From: Promethearchaeota archaeon
GTDB taxonomy: Archaea > Asgardarchaeota > Lokiarchaeia > Sigynarchaeales > SOKP01
Direction: 5' to 3'
Length of the DNA: 64,000 nucleotides
Assembly: GCA_019057775.1 (NCBI GenBank)
Contig: JAHLWT010000307.1
Location: 77,826-141,825 of the forward strand
The notes under the pieces were generated by a model. It saw only the letters and a program-made list of their open reading frames with translations, was not told the origin of the DNA and did not search any database. A program made the position numbers and the translations under genes. Shown here one piece after another: positions 55,584 to 64,000 of the stretch; position 1 is the stretch's first letter; the number at the start of each line of letters is the position of its first letter.

Positions 55584-57056
55584 ATGGAAAGAGACTTAGA
55601 ACTGGAATTAGCAAAAATACTCAAAAAAGAAAAATTTCAAGGGAATATGATAAGTTACATGTCTAAAGTAGGAAAATTATTACTTTTTATACTTCCTATT
55701 TTACTTGTTGTAATAACAGTATTTACACTATTCTCTCCACTTAATATTACGTTAATGATTATTTTTTATACGATTTTGGGGATTTATTTATTCAATTCTA
55801 TCATGTTGTTATTAGGTGCTACATCAACCGAATCTTCTCTCAAAATGCGATTAAATTTTGAAAGGAGGAGGGGTAGGCCAATTGATAGTCTTGATGGTTT
55901 TGATTTATTAGCTAATAATGTGAAGAGAGTTACGAATTTATTAAAACTTATATCGCTCATTTGCCTCGTTGCTCTGGTTTTGTTTTTGGTAATGCTATAT
56001 ATGGGAGATCTTAATTTAGGATTTGCTGCAGCAGGGTTTTCTCTTGTAGGCCTTGGTTTAGCTTTGTTAATCAGAAGTCTTAACCTTAACATCCATGATG
56101 TAAATGGCCTTCAAGATTTTTACAAGCCTACTACTCATCAAATTTTCTTAGATAATTTTTTCGCAGAGATACTATCAAATCACTTAGATCCAGTCACGTA
56201 TCTTAAATGGGATGAATATTTAGCGGGAATCAATGAAATATTAACTCCTACATTTATTCAGAAAATAAAGGAACAAGAAGAAGATGAATTACCGATTACA
56301 TTTGCGATCGAAAAGATATTATTCCTATATTATCTTAAATTTCAAGAAGTTTTAACAGAAGGACAGTTTATTCAAGAGTTAAAAGAGGTTATTGATGTTG
56401 AATCTAAAACATTTGATATCCAAAAAGGTTTATTCATAGGGGGATCATGGCACTTCTCAACAGCAGATATAGCTAAACTATTTAACTATGTAAGAACTTA
56501 TAATCCGGGTTTCTTCAATATCATTGATCGATTACAGCTAGAATTAGCCGACAATATTGAGCGTGTATCGAATGATCCGATTTATATGGACTCTACTGCT
56601 CAAGAAGTCGTGTATCTCAATTCTGAGTTAAATATTATGATCTTTTTGTATAATAACGCCCCTGAAGCCAAAAAATATATTTTAAAAATAAATGCTCCTG
56701 GATTTGAACCAAATAAACTGAAGCTCGAAATCGAGGTGGAAGGAAGAGGTGAATATTTAATACCAAATTCTCCGCTTCCGTTAACTTCCTCTGAAGGAAA
56801 GGATATTGCTGGAGTATTATCTACAATGTTAGAAAATGGGGATACAATCTGGTTAACATTAGAACCAAGAGAAATAAGAACGCAGACGATTCAGATTTTC
56901 CTACTCTCCGAAGATGGCACAATAATCGAAGGTAAAACAAGAGCTGTAAAAGTAACTAAAGATATAAAAACTTACCTCAAAAAGCTTGGTTCTATTGGCT
57001 CGCTTCTGGGTGGTCTTGCTGTACCCCTCGCAAAAGTATTACCATCTATGCTTTGA
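55584..57056 (+). CDS. membrane protein with N-terminal TM pairs and C-terminal beta-sandwich domain
   Basis: About 490 residues, family not recognised. Two TM hairpins lie near residues 30-85 and 120-170. A helical middle part follows (LDPVTYLKWDEYLAGINEIL), then a beta-rich region near 350-460 with VEGRGEYLIPNSPLP and TIWLTLEPREI, resembling an immunoglobulin/CARF-like sandwich in the cytoplasm. The protein ends in a hydrophobic tail (LLGGLAVPLAKVLP). ATG 55584 is preferred over TTG 55572. A membrane-bound scaffold is the most that can be said. Confidence 0.65.
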   Translation: MERDLELELAKILKKEKFQGNMISYMSKVGKLLLFILPILLVVITVFTLFSPLNITLMIIFYTILGIYLFNSIMLLLGATSTESSLKMRLNFERRRGRPIDSLDGFDLLANNVKRVTNLLKLISLICLVALVLFLVMLYMGDLNLGFAAAGFSLVGLGLALLIRSLNLNIHDVNGLQDFYKPTTHQIFLDNFFAEILSNHLDPVTYLKWDEYLAGINEILTPTFIQKIKEQEEDELPITFAIEKILFLYYLKFQEVLTEGQFIQELKEVIDVESKTFDIQKGLFIGGSWHFSTADIAKLFNYVRTYNPGFFNIIDRLQLELADNIERVSNDPIYMDSTAQEVVYLNSELNIMIFLYNNAPEAKKYILKINAPGFEPNKLKLEIEVEGRGEYLIPNSPLPLTSSEGKDIAGVLSTMLENGDTIWLTLEPREIRTQTIQIFLLSEDGTIIEGKTRAVKVTKDIKTYLKKLGSIGSLLGGLAVPLAKVLPSML

Positions 57057-57222
57057 GGATAAACTTACAATAGTTCAATTTTTTTTTCTTTAACTTTATT
57101 AAATTTTTACACACACTATTTTCTATTAAAAAACATTTAAATGTATAATCTAAGATAATTATTGCAGTGTTTTTACTTATTACTGGACTTACTAACAAAT
57201 AGTTTAATTTAAACCTAAGATA

Positions 57223-57948
57223 TTGAAAGGATTGCAAAGCGAAGAAGAAAATAAGCAGTTAGGTATAAACGTCTTAGCTCATGATATTAAAAATATTTTT
57301 AATAACATCTCGAGTTCCATTGAATTATGTAAGATATTTTTAAGCGATTCTGTGATAATAGATAAGGTCTCCGAGCAATTTTATATCGTGAATGGACAAA
57401 TCGCCCGAGGACTCAAGCTGATGTCAAACGTAAGGAAATTATCTGAAAACAATCAACAGACTATTCCAAAAATACGCACAGATGTTTTAGTAAAATTAAA
57501 TGAAGCAATTACTTTAGTAAAGAAAAGTTTTCAAGATAGGACGTTAGATATAAAAATAAACTCCTTTAATAAAACGATTTTTGTAGATGCGGATGAAGAG
57601 ATTTCAGATGTATTCGAAAATTTGCTTTTCAATGCTGTTCTCCACAATATGAATATTGATGTTGATATACATACAAAGTTGACAAAAATTAAAAAAGATG
57701 ACAAAACCTTCCTAAAAATTGAGTTTATTGATAATGGGATTGGTATTAATAACGACAGAAAAGAATGGATTTTTAAAGAAAACTTTGAAAAAGGAAAGTC
57801 TGGAAAAGGAATGGGATTCGGTTTAACTTTAGTAAAGAAGATAGTCGAATCTTATGGAGGATCTATCTGGGTTGAAGATAGAATTAAAGGCGATTATTCT
57901 CAAGGCTCTAATTTTGTTATATTAATCCCTATAGGAGTAGAAAAATAA
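57223..57948 (+). CDS. short histidine kinase without sensor domain
   Basis: 241 residues, only the kinase core: phosphorylation box LAHDIKNIFNNIS, N box ENLLFNAVLHN, G1 DNGIGIN and G2 GMGFGLT, ending GSNFVILIPIG as in the two larger kinases of this region. It begins at TTG 57223 and has no PAS or GAF. It may pair with the upstream membrane protein as its input, or act as a stand-alone phosphotransfer kinase. Confidence 0.85.
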   Translation: MKGLQSEEENKQLGINVLAHDIKNIFNNISSSIELCKIFLSDSVIIDKVSEQFYIVNGQIARGLKLMSNVRKLSENNQQTIPKIRTDVLVKLNEAITLVKKSFQDRTLDIKINSFNKTIFVDADEEISDVFENLLFNAVLHNMNIDVDIHTKLTKIKKDDKTFLKIEFIDNGIGINNDRKEWIFKENFEKGKSGKGMGFGLTLVKKIVESYGGSIWVEDRIKGDYSQGSNFVILIPIGVEK

Positions 57949-58094
57949 ATTTTTATTTTCCTCCTTTAAAAATAAATAAGTTTGTAATCTAAATATCGTA
58001 TAAATTCTTTATAATTAATCAAATACGTGAAGAAAAACCTAGATTTAAATACAATTAGTAAACTATATTTGTATTTGAATGCATAAACTGAAGA

Positions 58095-59708
58095 TTGGAA
58101 TTATTATTCCATTCTATACTACATAAATTTTGGCAAATTAAACAGAATAGAATAATCCGAGCAATTAAGTTGACAGAAAAATTTATAATTGAATCAGAGA
58201 AAGTATTTAGTGAACTTTTTGATAATATGAGTACTGGTGTTTCTGTTTATGACGCAATTAACAACGGAAACGACTTTGTCCTTAAAGATATGAATAAAGC
58301 TGGCGAAGCTATAAATAAATTTAAGAAAATAGATGTTATAGGGAAGAAATTATCTGATCTTTTTCCTGGCGTGAAAGAGTATGTTATGTTTTTAGAAGTT
58401 TTTAAGAGAGTATGGAAAACAGGAGAATCTGAACGGATTCCAACTTCATTGTATAAAGATGAGAGGATTACGCAATGGGTTGATTGTTATGTTTTCAAAC
58501 TACCTTCTGAACGACTTATAATTATGTATAATGATGTTACTGAACATAAAACTACAGAAATGGAATTACAGAAATTAAACGAAGAATTAGAGCAAAGAGT
58601 AGAAGAAAAAACTAAAGAATTGGCAGTATCTGAAGTTAAATTAAGTACGATTTTTGGTATTTTTCCAGATTTATTCTTTTTAGTTGATAGGGACAGTCTA
58701 ATTTTGGAATACAAAGGTGCAGAAGAAGATCTCTATGTATCTCCAGAAGAATTTCTAGGAAAGAGAATAACTGATGTGTTACCTAAGAAAGATAGTAAAA
58801 TGTATCTCAAGGCTATCCAGAAAACAGAAAGGACTCGTGAACCAAGTAGAGTTGAATATTCTCTCCCGATTAGTGGTATGACCAAGTTTTTTGAAGGCCG
58901 AATTCATTATGTGGCTGATAATCGTGTCGCAATTTTTATTAGGAATATCACTGAACTCAAACAAGTAGAAAAAAATCTTGTAGAATCTGAAGAAAAGTAT
59001 CGAAAGGCTTATTCCCAAGCAAACCTCTATAAAGATATTTTTGCTCACGACATTAACAATATTCTCCAAAACATTCATTCCTCTGTTGAACTTAGCTCTT
59101 TATATATAAATAGCCCTGAAAAATTACATACGATAAAAGAGTTGTATGAAATTATTAATGAGCAGGTAAATAGAGGCAAAAAATTAATAAGAAATATCCA
59201 GAAAATAACTGAAATCGATGAAACCGAAATTGAGTTAGAAAGAATCAATGGTACTATAGAATTAAATAGAGCAATCGAATTTACTAAGACCGGTTTTCCT
59301 AATAGAAATATTTCTATTCAAGTAAATAGTCCTTCTCCAAAAATATATATCCTAGCCAACAATCTCTTATTAGATGTGTTCGAAAACATTTTAATAAACG
59401 CTGTAAGACACAACGATAAATCAAACATTGAAATAACAATTGATATAAATATAGAAGCTGTAGAACATAGGAACTATGTCAAAATAGAGTTTAAAGACAA
59501 TGGAATAGGAATTTCGGATTATCGTAAAAAAGACATATTTGAAAAAGGAACAAGAACAAGCCAAAAAAGCCAGGGAATGGGTCTTGGATTATCTCTTGTT
59601 AAGAAAATTGTGGATAGTTTTAACGGAGATATTTGGGTTGAGGATAGGATTAAAGGAAATCCTAAACAAGGTTGTAATTTTGTCCTTCTTTTACAAAAAG
59701 CAGAATAA
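58095..59708 (+). CDS. PAS-PAS sensor histidine kinase
   Basis: Up to 537 residues, soluble. Two PAS modules (about residues 38-160, ending YNDVTEHK; and 190-300, with FPDLFFLVDRDSLIL and RNITEL) are joined by a coiled coil (LNEELEQRVEEKTKELA). The kinase core has HDINNILQNIHSS, ENILINAVRHN, DNGIGIS and GMGLGLS. The in-frame TTG at 58170 (MTEKFIIESEKVFSEL) is a more natural start than TTG 58095. Closely related in its core to the kinases at 49342 and 57223, suggesting local duplication. Confidence 0.9.
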   Translation: MELLFHSILHKFWQIKQNRIIRAIKLTEKFIIESEKVFSELFDNMSTGVSVYDAINNGNDFVLKDMNKAGEAINKFKKIDVIGKKLSDLFPGVKEYVMFLEVFKRVWKTGESERIPTSLYKDERITQWVDCYVFKLPSERLIIMYNDVTEHKTTEMELQKLNEELEQRVEEKTKELAVSEVKLSTIFGIFPDLFFLVDRDSLILEYKGAEEDLYVSPEEFLGKRITDVLPKKDSKMYLKAIQKTERTREPSRVEYSLPISGMTKFFEGRIHYVADNRVAIFIRNITELKQVEKNLVESEEKYRKAYSQANLYKDIFAHDINNILQNIHSSVELSSLYINSPEKLHTIKELYEIINEQVNRGKKLIRNIQKITEIDETEIELERINGTIELNRAIEFTKTGFPNRNISIQVNSPSPKIYILANNLLLDVFENILINAVRHNDKSNIEITIDINIEAVEHRNYVKIEFKDNGIGISDYRKKDIFEKGTRTSQKSQGMGLGLSLVKKIVDSFNGDIWVEDRIKGNPKQGCNFVLLLQKAE

Positions 59709-59800
59709 TTGATACTGCTTCTTTCTATGAAATGAAGTGGAGAAGTCTATTTTTGAAGTATTACTAAAAACTTTAAAAAGGATATGACAAATTTGAAATT

Positions 59801-61315
59801 ATGGATTCTTTTGAATTAGTTATAATTGGAAGCGGTGCTGGCTTAAATTTAATGAATACTGGTCTTCAAGTCGGTATGAAAATCGCTCTCGTAGAAGATA
59901 CAAAAATCGGGGGTACATGTTTAACACGTGGTTGCATTCCTTCGAAAATTTTAGTCCATCCCGCGGATTTAATCCGAGAAGCTGAACATGCAAGTAAGTT
60001 AGGTTTACAATTTAAATTAGAAAAAATCGATTGGGGATTGATTGGAAAGCGAATGTGGGCGCAGATTGATGAGAGTAAACAGATGGAAAAGGGCATATCC
60101 AGTATCCCAAATGTTAAATTATACAGGGGTATCGGTGAATTTACTGGAGAGTATGAAATGGAGGTAAAATCTACGGATGGAAAAAAAGACCTTGGAAAGT
60201 TCAGAGGTGAACGATTCGTAGTTACTTCTGGAGCTCGACCGTTTATTCCACCAATTGATGGTATTGAAGAAGTAGGGTATGTTACTAATCGAAGTTTTTT
60301 TGGGGAGAAGTTCCCTGACCAACCTTGGAAGAGCTTAATTATTGTCGGGGGTGGGGTAATTGCTGCCGAATTTGCTCATATCTTTTCTGCGATGGGAACT
60401 GAAGTTACTATAGTAGAAATGCTTCCTAGGTTAGTTGCAACTGAAGAACCTGAAATAAGCTCATTTATAGAACAAAATTTTAAGAAATTTATGACGGTTT
60501 TCGTTAATCATAAAGCTATTAAGGCTTATTGTAAGAAACATTTAAAAGTAGTAGTACTTGAAAACTCTCAAACTGGTAAGCAAACCGAAATAAGCTCAGA
60601 AGAGATTTTTATTGCCGCTGGGCGGAAATCCAACGCCGATTTGTTAAAAGTTGAAAATACTGGTATTGAAACTGATAGTCGGGGATGGATTAAAACCAAT
60701 AAATATTTAGAGACGAATAAAAAGAATATCTGGTGTTTCGGAGATGCTAATGGATTGTATCAATTTCGACATAAAGCTAATTATGAAGCAGAAATTTGTA
60801 CTAATAACATTTTCGGACCTTCAGAAGATAAAAAATCGGTCGATTATTCAACCGTACCATGGGCAATTTTCACTTACCCACAAGTTGGTCATGTTGGCAT
60901 GACGGAGGCTGAAGCAATCACAAAAGGGCATGAAATTTACGTCGCTCTCAAACATTATTCTTCTGTAGCGAAAGGGAGTGCTATGGGGTTTGAAAAAAAT
61001 GACGATGACGACGGTTTTGTAAAACTGATTGTCGATAAATCTTATAGAATTTTAGGCGCACATATCGTAGGCCCTCACGCAGCCGTATTGGTTCAGCCCT
61101 TTGTTTATTTAATGAATTCGGGATATACTTGTACTGTACCTGATATATCGAAAGAGGAAAACTTTACGAAGATGTCTAAAGCATGCCCGGAATCTGGATC
61201 ATTTATGCCCATTTACAAATCAATGGTTATTCACCCCTCACTAAACGAAGTTACTGGTTGGGCAATTGGAAATTTGAGACCTGTTAATATTAAAGGACAA
61301 AGTCATCATCATTAA
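59801..61315 (+). CDS. dihydrolipoamide dehydrogenase-like pyridine nucleotide-disulfide oxidoreductase
   Basis: 504 residues. FAD fold IIGSGAGLNLMN, redox-active disulfide in GGTCLTRGCIPSK (CxxxxC), NAD fold IIVGGGVIAAEFAHIF, second FAD site CFGDANGLYQFRHKA, and C-terminal dimer domain with MTEAEA. The C-terminal catalytic His-x4-Glu is unclear (HPSLNEVTG near the end fits). It may be Lpd, mercuric-reductase-like or a CoA-disulfide reductase relative. No lipoyl-dependent complex genes are adjacent. Confidence 0.85.
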   Translation: MDSFELVIIGSGAGLNLMNTGLQVGMKIALVEDTKIGGTCLTRGCIPSKILVHPADLIREAEHASKLGLQFKLEKIDWGLIGKRMWAQIDESKQMEKGISSIPNVKLYRGIGEFTGEYEMEVKSTDGKKDLGKFRGERFVVTSGARPFIPPIDGIEEVGYVTNRSFFGEKFPDQPWKSLIIVGGGVIAAEFAHIFSAMGTEVTIVEMLPRLVATEEPEISSFIEQNFKKFMTVFVNHKAIKAYCKKHLKVVVLENSQTGKQTEISSEEIFIAAGRKSNADLLKVENTGIETDSRGWIKTNKYLETNKKNIWCFGDANGLYQFRHKANYEAEICTNNIFGPSEDKKSVDYSTVPWAIFTYPQVGHVGMTEAEAITKGHEIYVALKHYSSVAKGSAMGFEKNDDDDGFVKLIVDKSYRILGAHIVGPHAAVLVQPFVYLMNSGYTCTVPDISKEENFTKMSKACPESGSFMPIYKSMVIHPSLNEVTGWAIGNLRPVNIKGQSHHH

Positions 61316-61403
61316 GTTCAATTTTCCTTTTTTTCCATTTAATAGTTAATATTCTCAATTAACCAGTAACTATTTAGATTTTATTAGCTAGTATTAAGAC
61401 TAG

Positions 61404-63341
61404 ATGGTTTTTCAAAAGAATCAAGATACTAATATAAAATATATAGGCCAAATCTTTACTCCTAGCCATATCGCCGAATTCATGGTTAATAACTTAATTA
61501 ATTTTATACATGATTCAAATAGGACTCCAGATAGTCTGAAAATTCTGGAACCCTCTGTAGGAGAAGGTGTTTTCTTAGAATATATTCAAAAATTTTTCTC
61601 AGATATAACGGCTTACGAAATGGATAGAAGTTTAAAAAAGAATCTTTTGAGTAATTTTCCAAATGTAAATTTCAGATTTGAAAACTTCTTAGGGTCAAGT
61701 GTTAATGAAAACTACGATGTTATTATAGGGAATCCTCCCTATTTAGGTCAAAATTATAATGCTCAAATATTCCAAGATTATGTGAAGAAATATCCCATCT
61801 GTGAAAAATTCTTTGTAGGTAATATGGATCTCTTCTATTATTTCATACATATGGCCATTGAAAAATTAAATCCTGGAGGTTTGTTCTCATTTATCACAAC
61901 TAATTATTGGATTTCAAAATCTAAAAAAACAGGAATAAAATTCCTAAAACCTCATATATTAAAAAAGTGTTTTTTATTACAATATATTGATTTATCAAGC
62001 TTAACCTTATTTAAAGGTGCTGAGGGTCAACATAATTGCATTTTTGTGTTAAAAAAGAAGTCTGAACAAGAGAAACTACATAAAAAGAATGAAAAGATTG
62101 AAATAATTCAAATAAAAAAAAACAAAATTTTGACCCAAACCGATGATGCCTTCAATAAATCAATTTTTGAGCAATTAGTCAATGGCACCGATAATGAAAG
62201 TATAACAAAATATACCTCTGCGATATCAAATAATGAATTAAAGCCAGATAAAAGCTGGAACTTGAAATATCCAGAAGAAATTAAAGAAATAATTGACAAG
62301 ATCGAAAAGAATTGTCACATTAATGGGAAAATTTCTTACCTTGAAGATTATTTTATTATTCGCAATGGCCTCATCTTCATCAAGGACCAGATTTTTATTT
62401 TAAATGAAGAAAAAAATCTGAAAATAGAGAATCAAGATTTTTATATAAAAATAGATAACTCATTCGTTAAAATTAACGAGAAAGAGAAGATTAGATTAAA
62501 AAAGATATATAAAAGCAAATCCATAAGACCTTACGGTTATATTAATGGAGACCATATAGGTTATGCAATATATTTTAATAAAAACGAATTTAGTGACGTC
62601 GATGTACGTAAGAGAAATGAATTATTCAAAAAAAAATATCCTTACTTAATAGAATATCTTTATCAGTTTAAAGCAGAATTAAGAGCCATTCTAATTAATG
62701 CGAAAGAAAATCCTATTGATATTATCTTTCCAAGAAGAGGAACATTCATAAGAAGAAATCATGATGAAAGCTTAACTGATCTCGAGCCCTTATATGATAA
62801 GAGTGAGAAAATCTTCCTGAAATACATCTCTAGTGACAATATTTTTGGGTATTCTAACGCTCCTTATTATGCTACTTCTGATACATATTTTCTTTGGCCG
62901 CGTTTCCCTAATAAAGAATTAGATTATGCTTTCATTCTAGCCTACCTGAATTCGAAACTCGTAAATTTTATTTTTAAAGCCAAAAATATTTTTATTAAAA
63001 GAAGTAAGACCAAACTTGAACATGGTTTACCAATACCAAATTTAAAGATTTTTAAATCAGAAAGAAAAAAGTCAATATTAGAATTAATTAAACTTCTAAG
63101 TTATTATTTTATTAAATTTAATAATTCTAAGAACCAATTTAATCTCAAAGAATTAAGAAAAAAATTATTAGAATGTAGTTATCAGTTTTCCAGAGAAGAT
63201 GATAAATTTAATCTTTCTTTATATAGAGCTTTAAAAGAGAAAAAACAAAAACTGATTTTACGAGCTATAAATATATTATTTTTTGATCTATTCTCACTAA
63301 AAGAAGAAGAGATTGATAGTTTAATTCATAAGTTTTACTAA
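61404..63341 (+). CDS. Eco57I-type N6-adenine DNA methyltransferase with target-recognition domain
   Basis: 645 residues. SAM site ILEPSVGEGVFLEYI near residue 50, catalytic IIGNPPYLGQ near 110, and YFIHMAIEKLNPGGLFSFITTNYW typical of the TaqI/Eco57I group. The second half (about 300-645), with FPRRGTFIRRN and SDTYFLWPRFP, fits the target recognition domain of type IIG enzymes. No nuclease domain is at the N-terminus and no nuclease gene follows, so it is an orphan methylase or a host-defence or replication marker. Very AT-rich coding. Confidence 0.9.
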   Translation: MVFQKNQDTNIKYIGQIFTPSHIAEFMVNNLINFIHDSNRTPDSLKILEPSVGEGVFLEYIQKFFSDITAYEMDRSLKKNLLSNFPNVNFRFENFLGSSVNENYDVIIGNPPYLGQNYNAQIFQDYVKKYPICEKFFVGNMDLFYYFIHMAIEKLNPGGLFSFITTNYWISKSKKTGIKFLKPHILKKCFLLQYIDLSSLTLFKGAEGQHNCIFVLKKKSEQEKLHKKNEKIEIIQIKKNKILTQTDDAFNKSIFEQLVNGTDNESITKYTSAISNNELKPDKSWNLKYPEEIKEIIDKIEKNCHINGKISYLEDYFIIRNGLIFIKDQIFILNEEKNLKIENQDFYIKIDNSFVKINEKEKIRLKKIYKSKSIRPYGYINGDHIGYAIYFNKNEFSDVDVRKRNELFKKKYPYLIEYLYQFKAELRAILINAKENPIDIIFPRRGTFIRRNHDESLTDLEPLYDKSEKIFLKYISSDNIFGYSNAPYYATSDTYFLWPRFPNKELDYAFILAYLNSKLVNFIFKAKNIFIKRSKTKLEHGLPIPNLKIFKSERKKSILELIKLLSYYFIKFNNSKNQFNLKELRKKLLECSYQFSREDDKFNLSLYRALKEKKQKLILRAINILFFDLFSLKEEEIDSLIHKFY

Positions 63342-63444
63342 GACTCTTTTTAGAATTTACACTTTTTCTGCACAAATTATGTAAATACATAAACTTTTAT
63401 ACAGAAATATCTATTATTTATAAAAAGAATTTAATGTGATAAAA

Positions 63445-63831
63445 ATGGAACGTGGAAATACTTATTATAGTATAGAAGCAGATAAAGTAAAAAACAGAGT
63501 TAATTTCACCATGCAAGGAGATATTCCTAATGTAGAGGCCGTCAACAATTTTGAATCAGATTGGCATACTATTGTAGGTGAAGTAACTTCTGGTTTCACT
63601 ATTATTGGTGATTTAAGTAAGTGTGCACCTCTCCCCTCTGATGTAGAAACCCTTAATCAAAAAGTTCAAGGCTGGATTATGCAACAAGGCTGCAGAAAAG
63701 TTGCCCAATTAGTCGGTGACTTAAATGTTATGAGCCAAGTTAATGCATTCGCCGAAAAATCAGGAATGAGAGATGTCTTACGCGCATTTAACTTACGAAA
63801 AACAGCCATAATGTGGTTAGATATACAATAA
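63445..63831 (+). CDS. small STAS-like alpha/beta protein
   Basis: 128 residues. The alternation of strands and helices (GFTIIGDLSKC, VAQLVGDLNVMSQV, AIMWLDI) resembles STAS/SpoIIAA-like single-domain proteins used as regulators; this is a fold guess. ATG 63445 is preferred to GTG 63436. It follows the methyltransferase by about 100 bases and ends in front of a strong terminator. Confidence 0.6.
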   Translation: MERGNTYYSIEADKVKNRVNFTMQGDIPNVEAVNNFESDWHTIVGEVTSGFTIIGDLSKCAPLPSDVETLNQKVQGWIMQQGCRKVAQLVGDLNVMSQVNAFAEKSGMRDVLRAFNLRKTAIMWLDIQ

Positions 63832-63850
63832 TTTAGATATTCATTATTCA

Positions 63851-63880
63851 TTAGATATCTAAACTTTTTTTTTTTTTTTT
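63851..63880 (+). terminator. palindrome plus T16 terminator
   Basis: TTAGATATCTAA is a perfect 12-base palindrome followed after two bases by a run of 16 T, typical of archaeal termination. It ends the STAS-like gene. Confidence 0.65.
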
Positions 63881-64000
63881 ATGAAATAAATTTTTTTATT
63901 TTGTTTGATTGCCCCTCTTATTAAGTAAAAACAAAAAATTTTTATAAGTAAAATACAATTTGTAAATTGTTGTTGACAATAATTAATTTACGAAAATAAT

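Noticed and set aside
1..64000. CRISPR array, rRNA genes, tRNA genes, replication origin
   Set aside because: No regularly spaced repeats, no rRNA-like conserved blocks, no full tRNA cloverleaf and no Cdc6/Orc gene or origin boxes were seen on reading both strands by eye; a tRNA with introns could be missed.

Overview
The window is AT-rich archaeal DNA, most likely from an Asgard (Lokiarchaeota-like / Promethearchaeota) genome. Supporting signs are several Ras/MglA-like small GTPases, giant HdrA proteins fused to each other and to MvhD, tetrahydrofolate-type MetV/MetF, 7TM and PAS/GAF histidine kinases with an HDIxN phosphorylation box, and leaderless or TATA-box style gene starts. Assignment below that level is inference; there is no rRNA or tRNA to anchor it.

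Layout. 0-2.3 kb: a small GTPase and an F420-hydrogenase-beta-like ferredoxin protein, both on the minus strand. 2.6-15.8 kb: one long plus-strand operon with an hdrC remnant, an HdrC-HdrB fusion, an HdrA/GltD chimera, MvhD, double HdrA, MvhD with an added wHTH, an HdrA-HdrA-MvhD fusion, MetV and MetF, followed by an Lrp-type regulator. The gene set matches the MetVF-HdrABC-MvhD methylene-tetrahydrofolate reductase complex known from Moorella, so this is probably the electron-bifurcating or electron-confurcating module of a Wood-Ljungdahl-type pathway. 16.6-25.7 kb: housekeeping and accessory genes, including a PepF peptidase and a ThiC that are each cut by one in-frame TAA, an MglA-like GTPase, a serpin, an M28 peptidase and a DUF401 transporter.

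25.8-41.5 kb is the most unusual part. Five same-orientation copies of the 3' end of one small gene (intact at 41176-41517) punctuate a run of accessory genes. The copies are increasingly decayed with distance from the intact gene. Between them lie a UroD-like/amidohydrolase pair, a GT2-LmbE-BshC set that may make a bacillithiol-like product, an ABC exporter, alpha/beta hydrolases, a 6-phosphogluconate dehydrogenase-like gene, an SDR, an SMP-30 protein, and a degenerate Rab-like GTPase fused to a TIR domain. This looks like serial accretion of gene cassettes at a gene 3' end, or repeated duplication of a small gene family. A 590-bp non-coding block of raised GC lies just beyond the intact gene.

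42-64 kb: a second stand-alone MetV-MetF pair, a 7TM zinc-finger protein, two metallo-beta-lactamase-fold proteins, a GH2 glycosidase, three related histidine kinases, an ICMT-like methyltransferase, an IS1634-type transposase, an Asgard-style membrane protein, a dihydrolipoamide dehydrogenase-like flavoprotein, an orphan N6-adenine methyltransferase and a STAS-like small protein. No CRISPR array, rRNA or convincing tRNA was seen.
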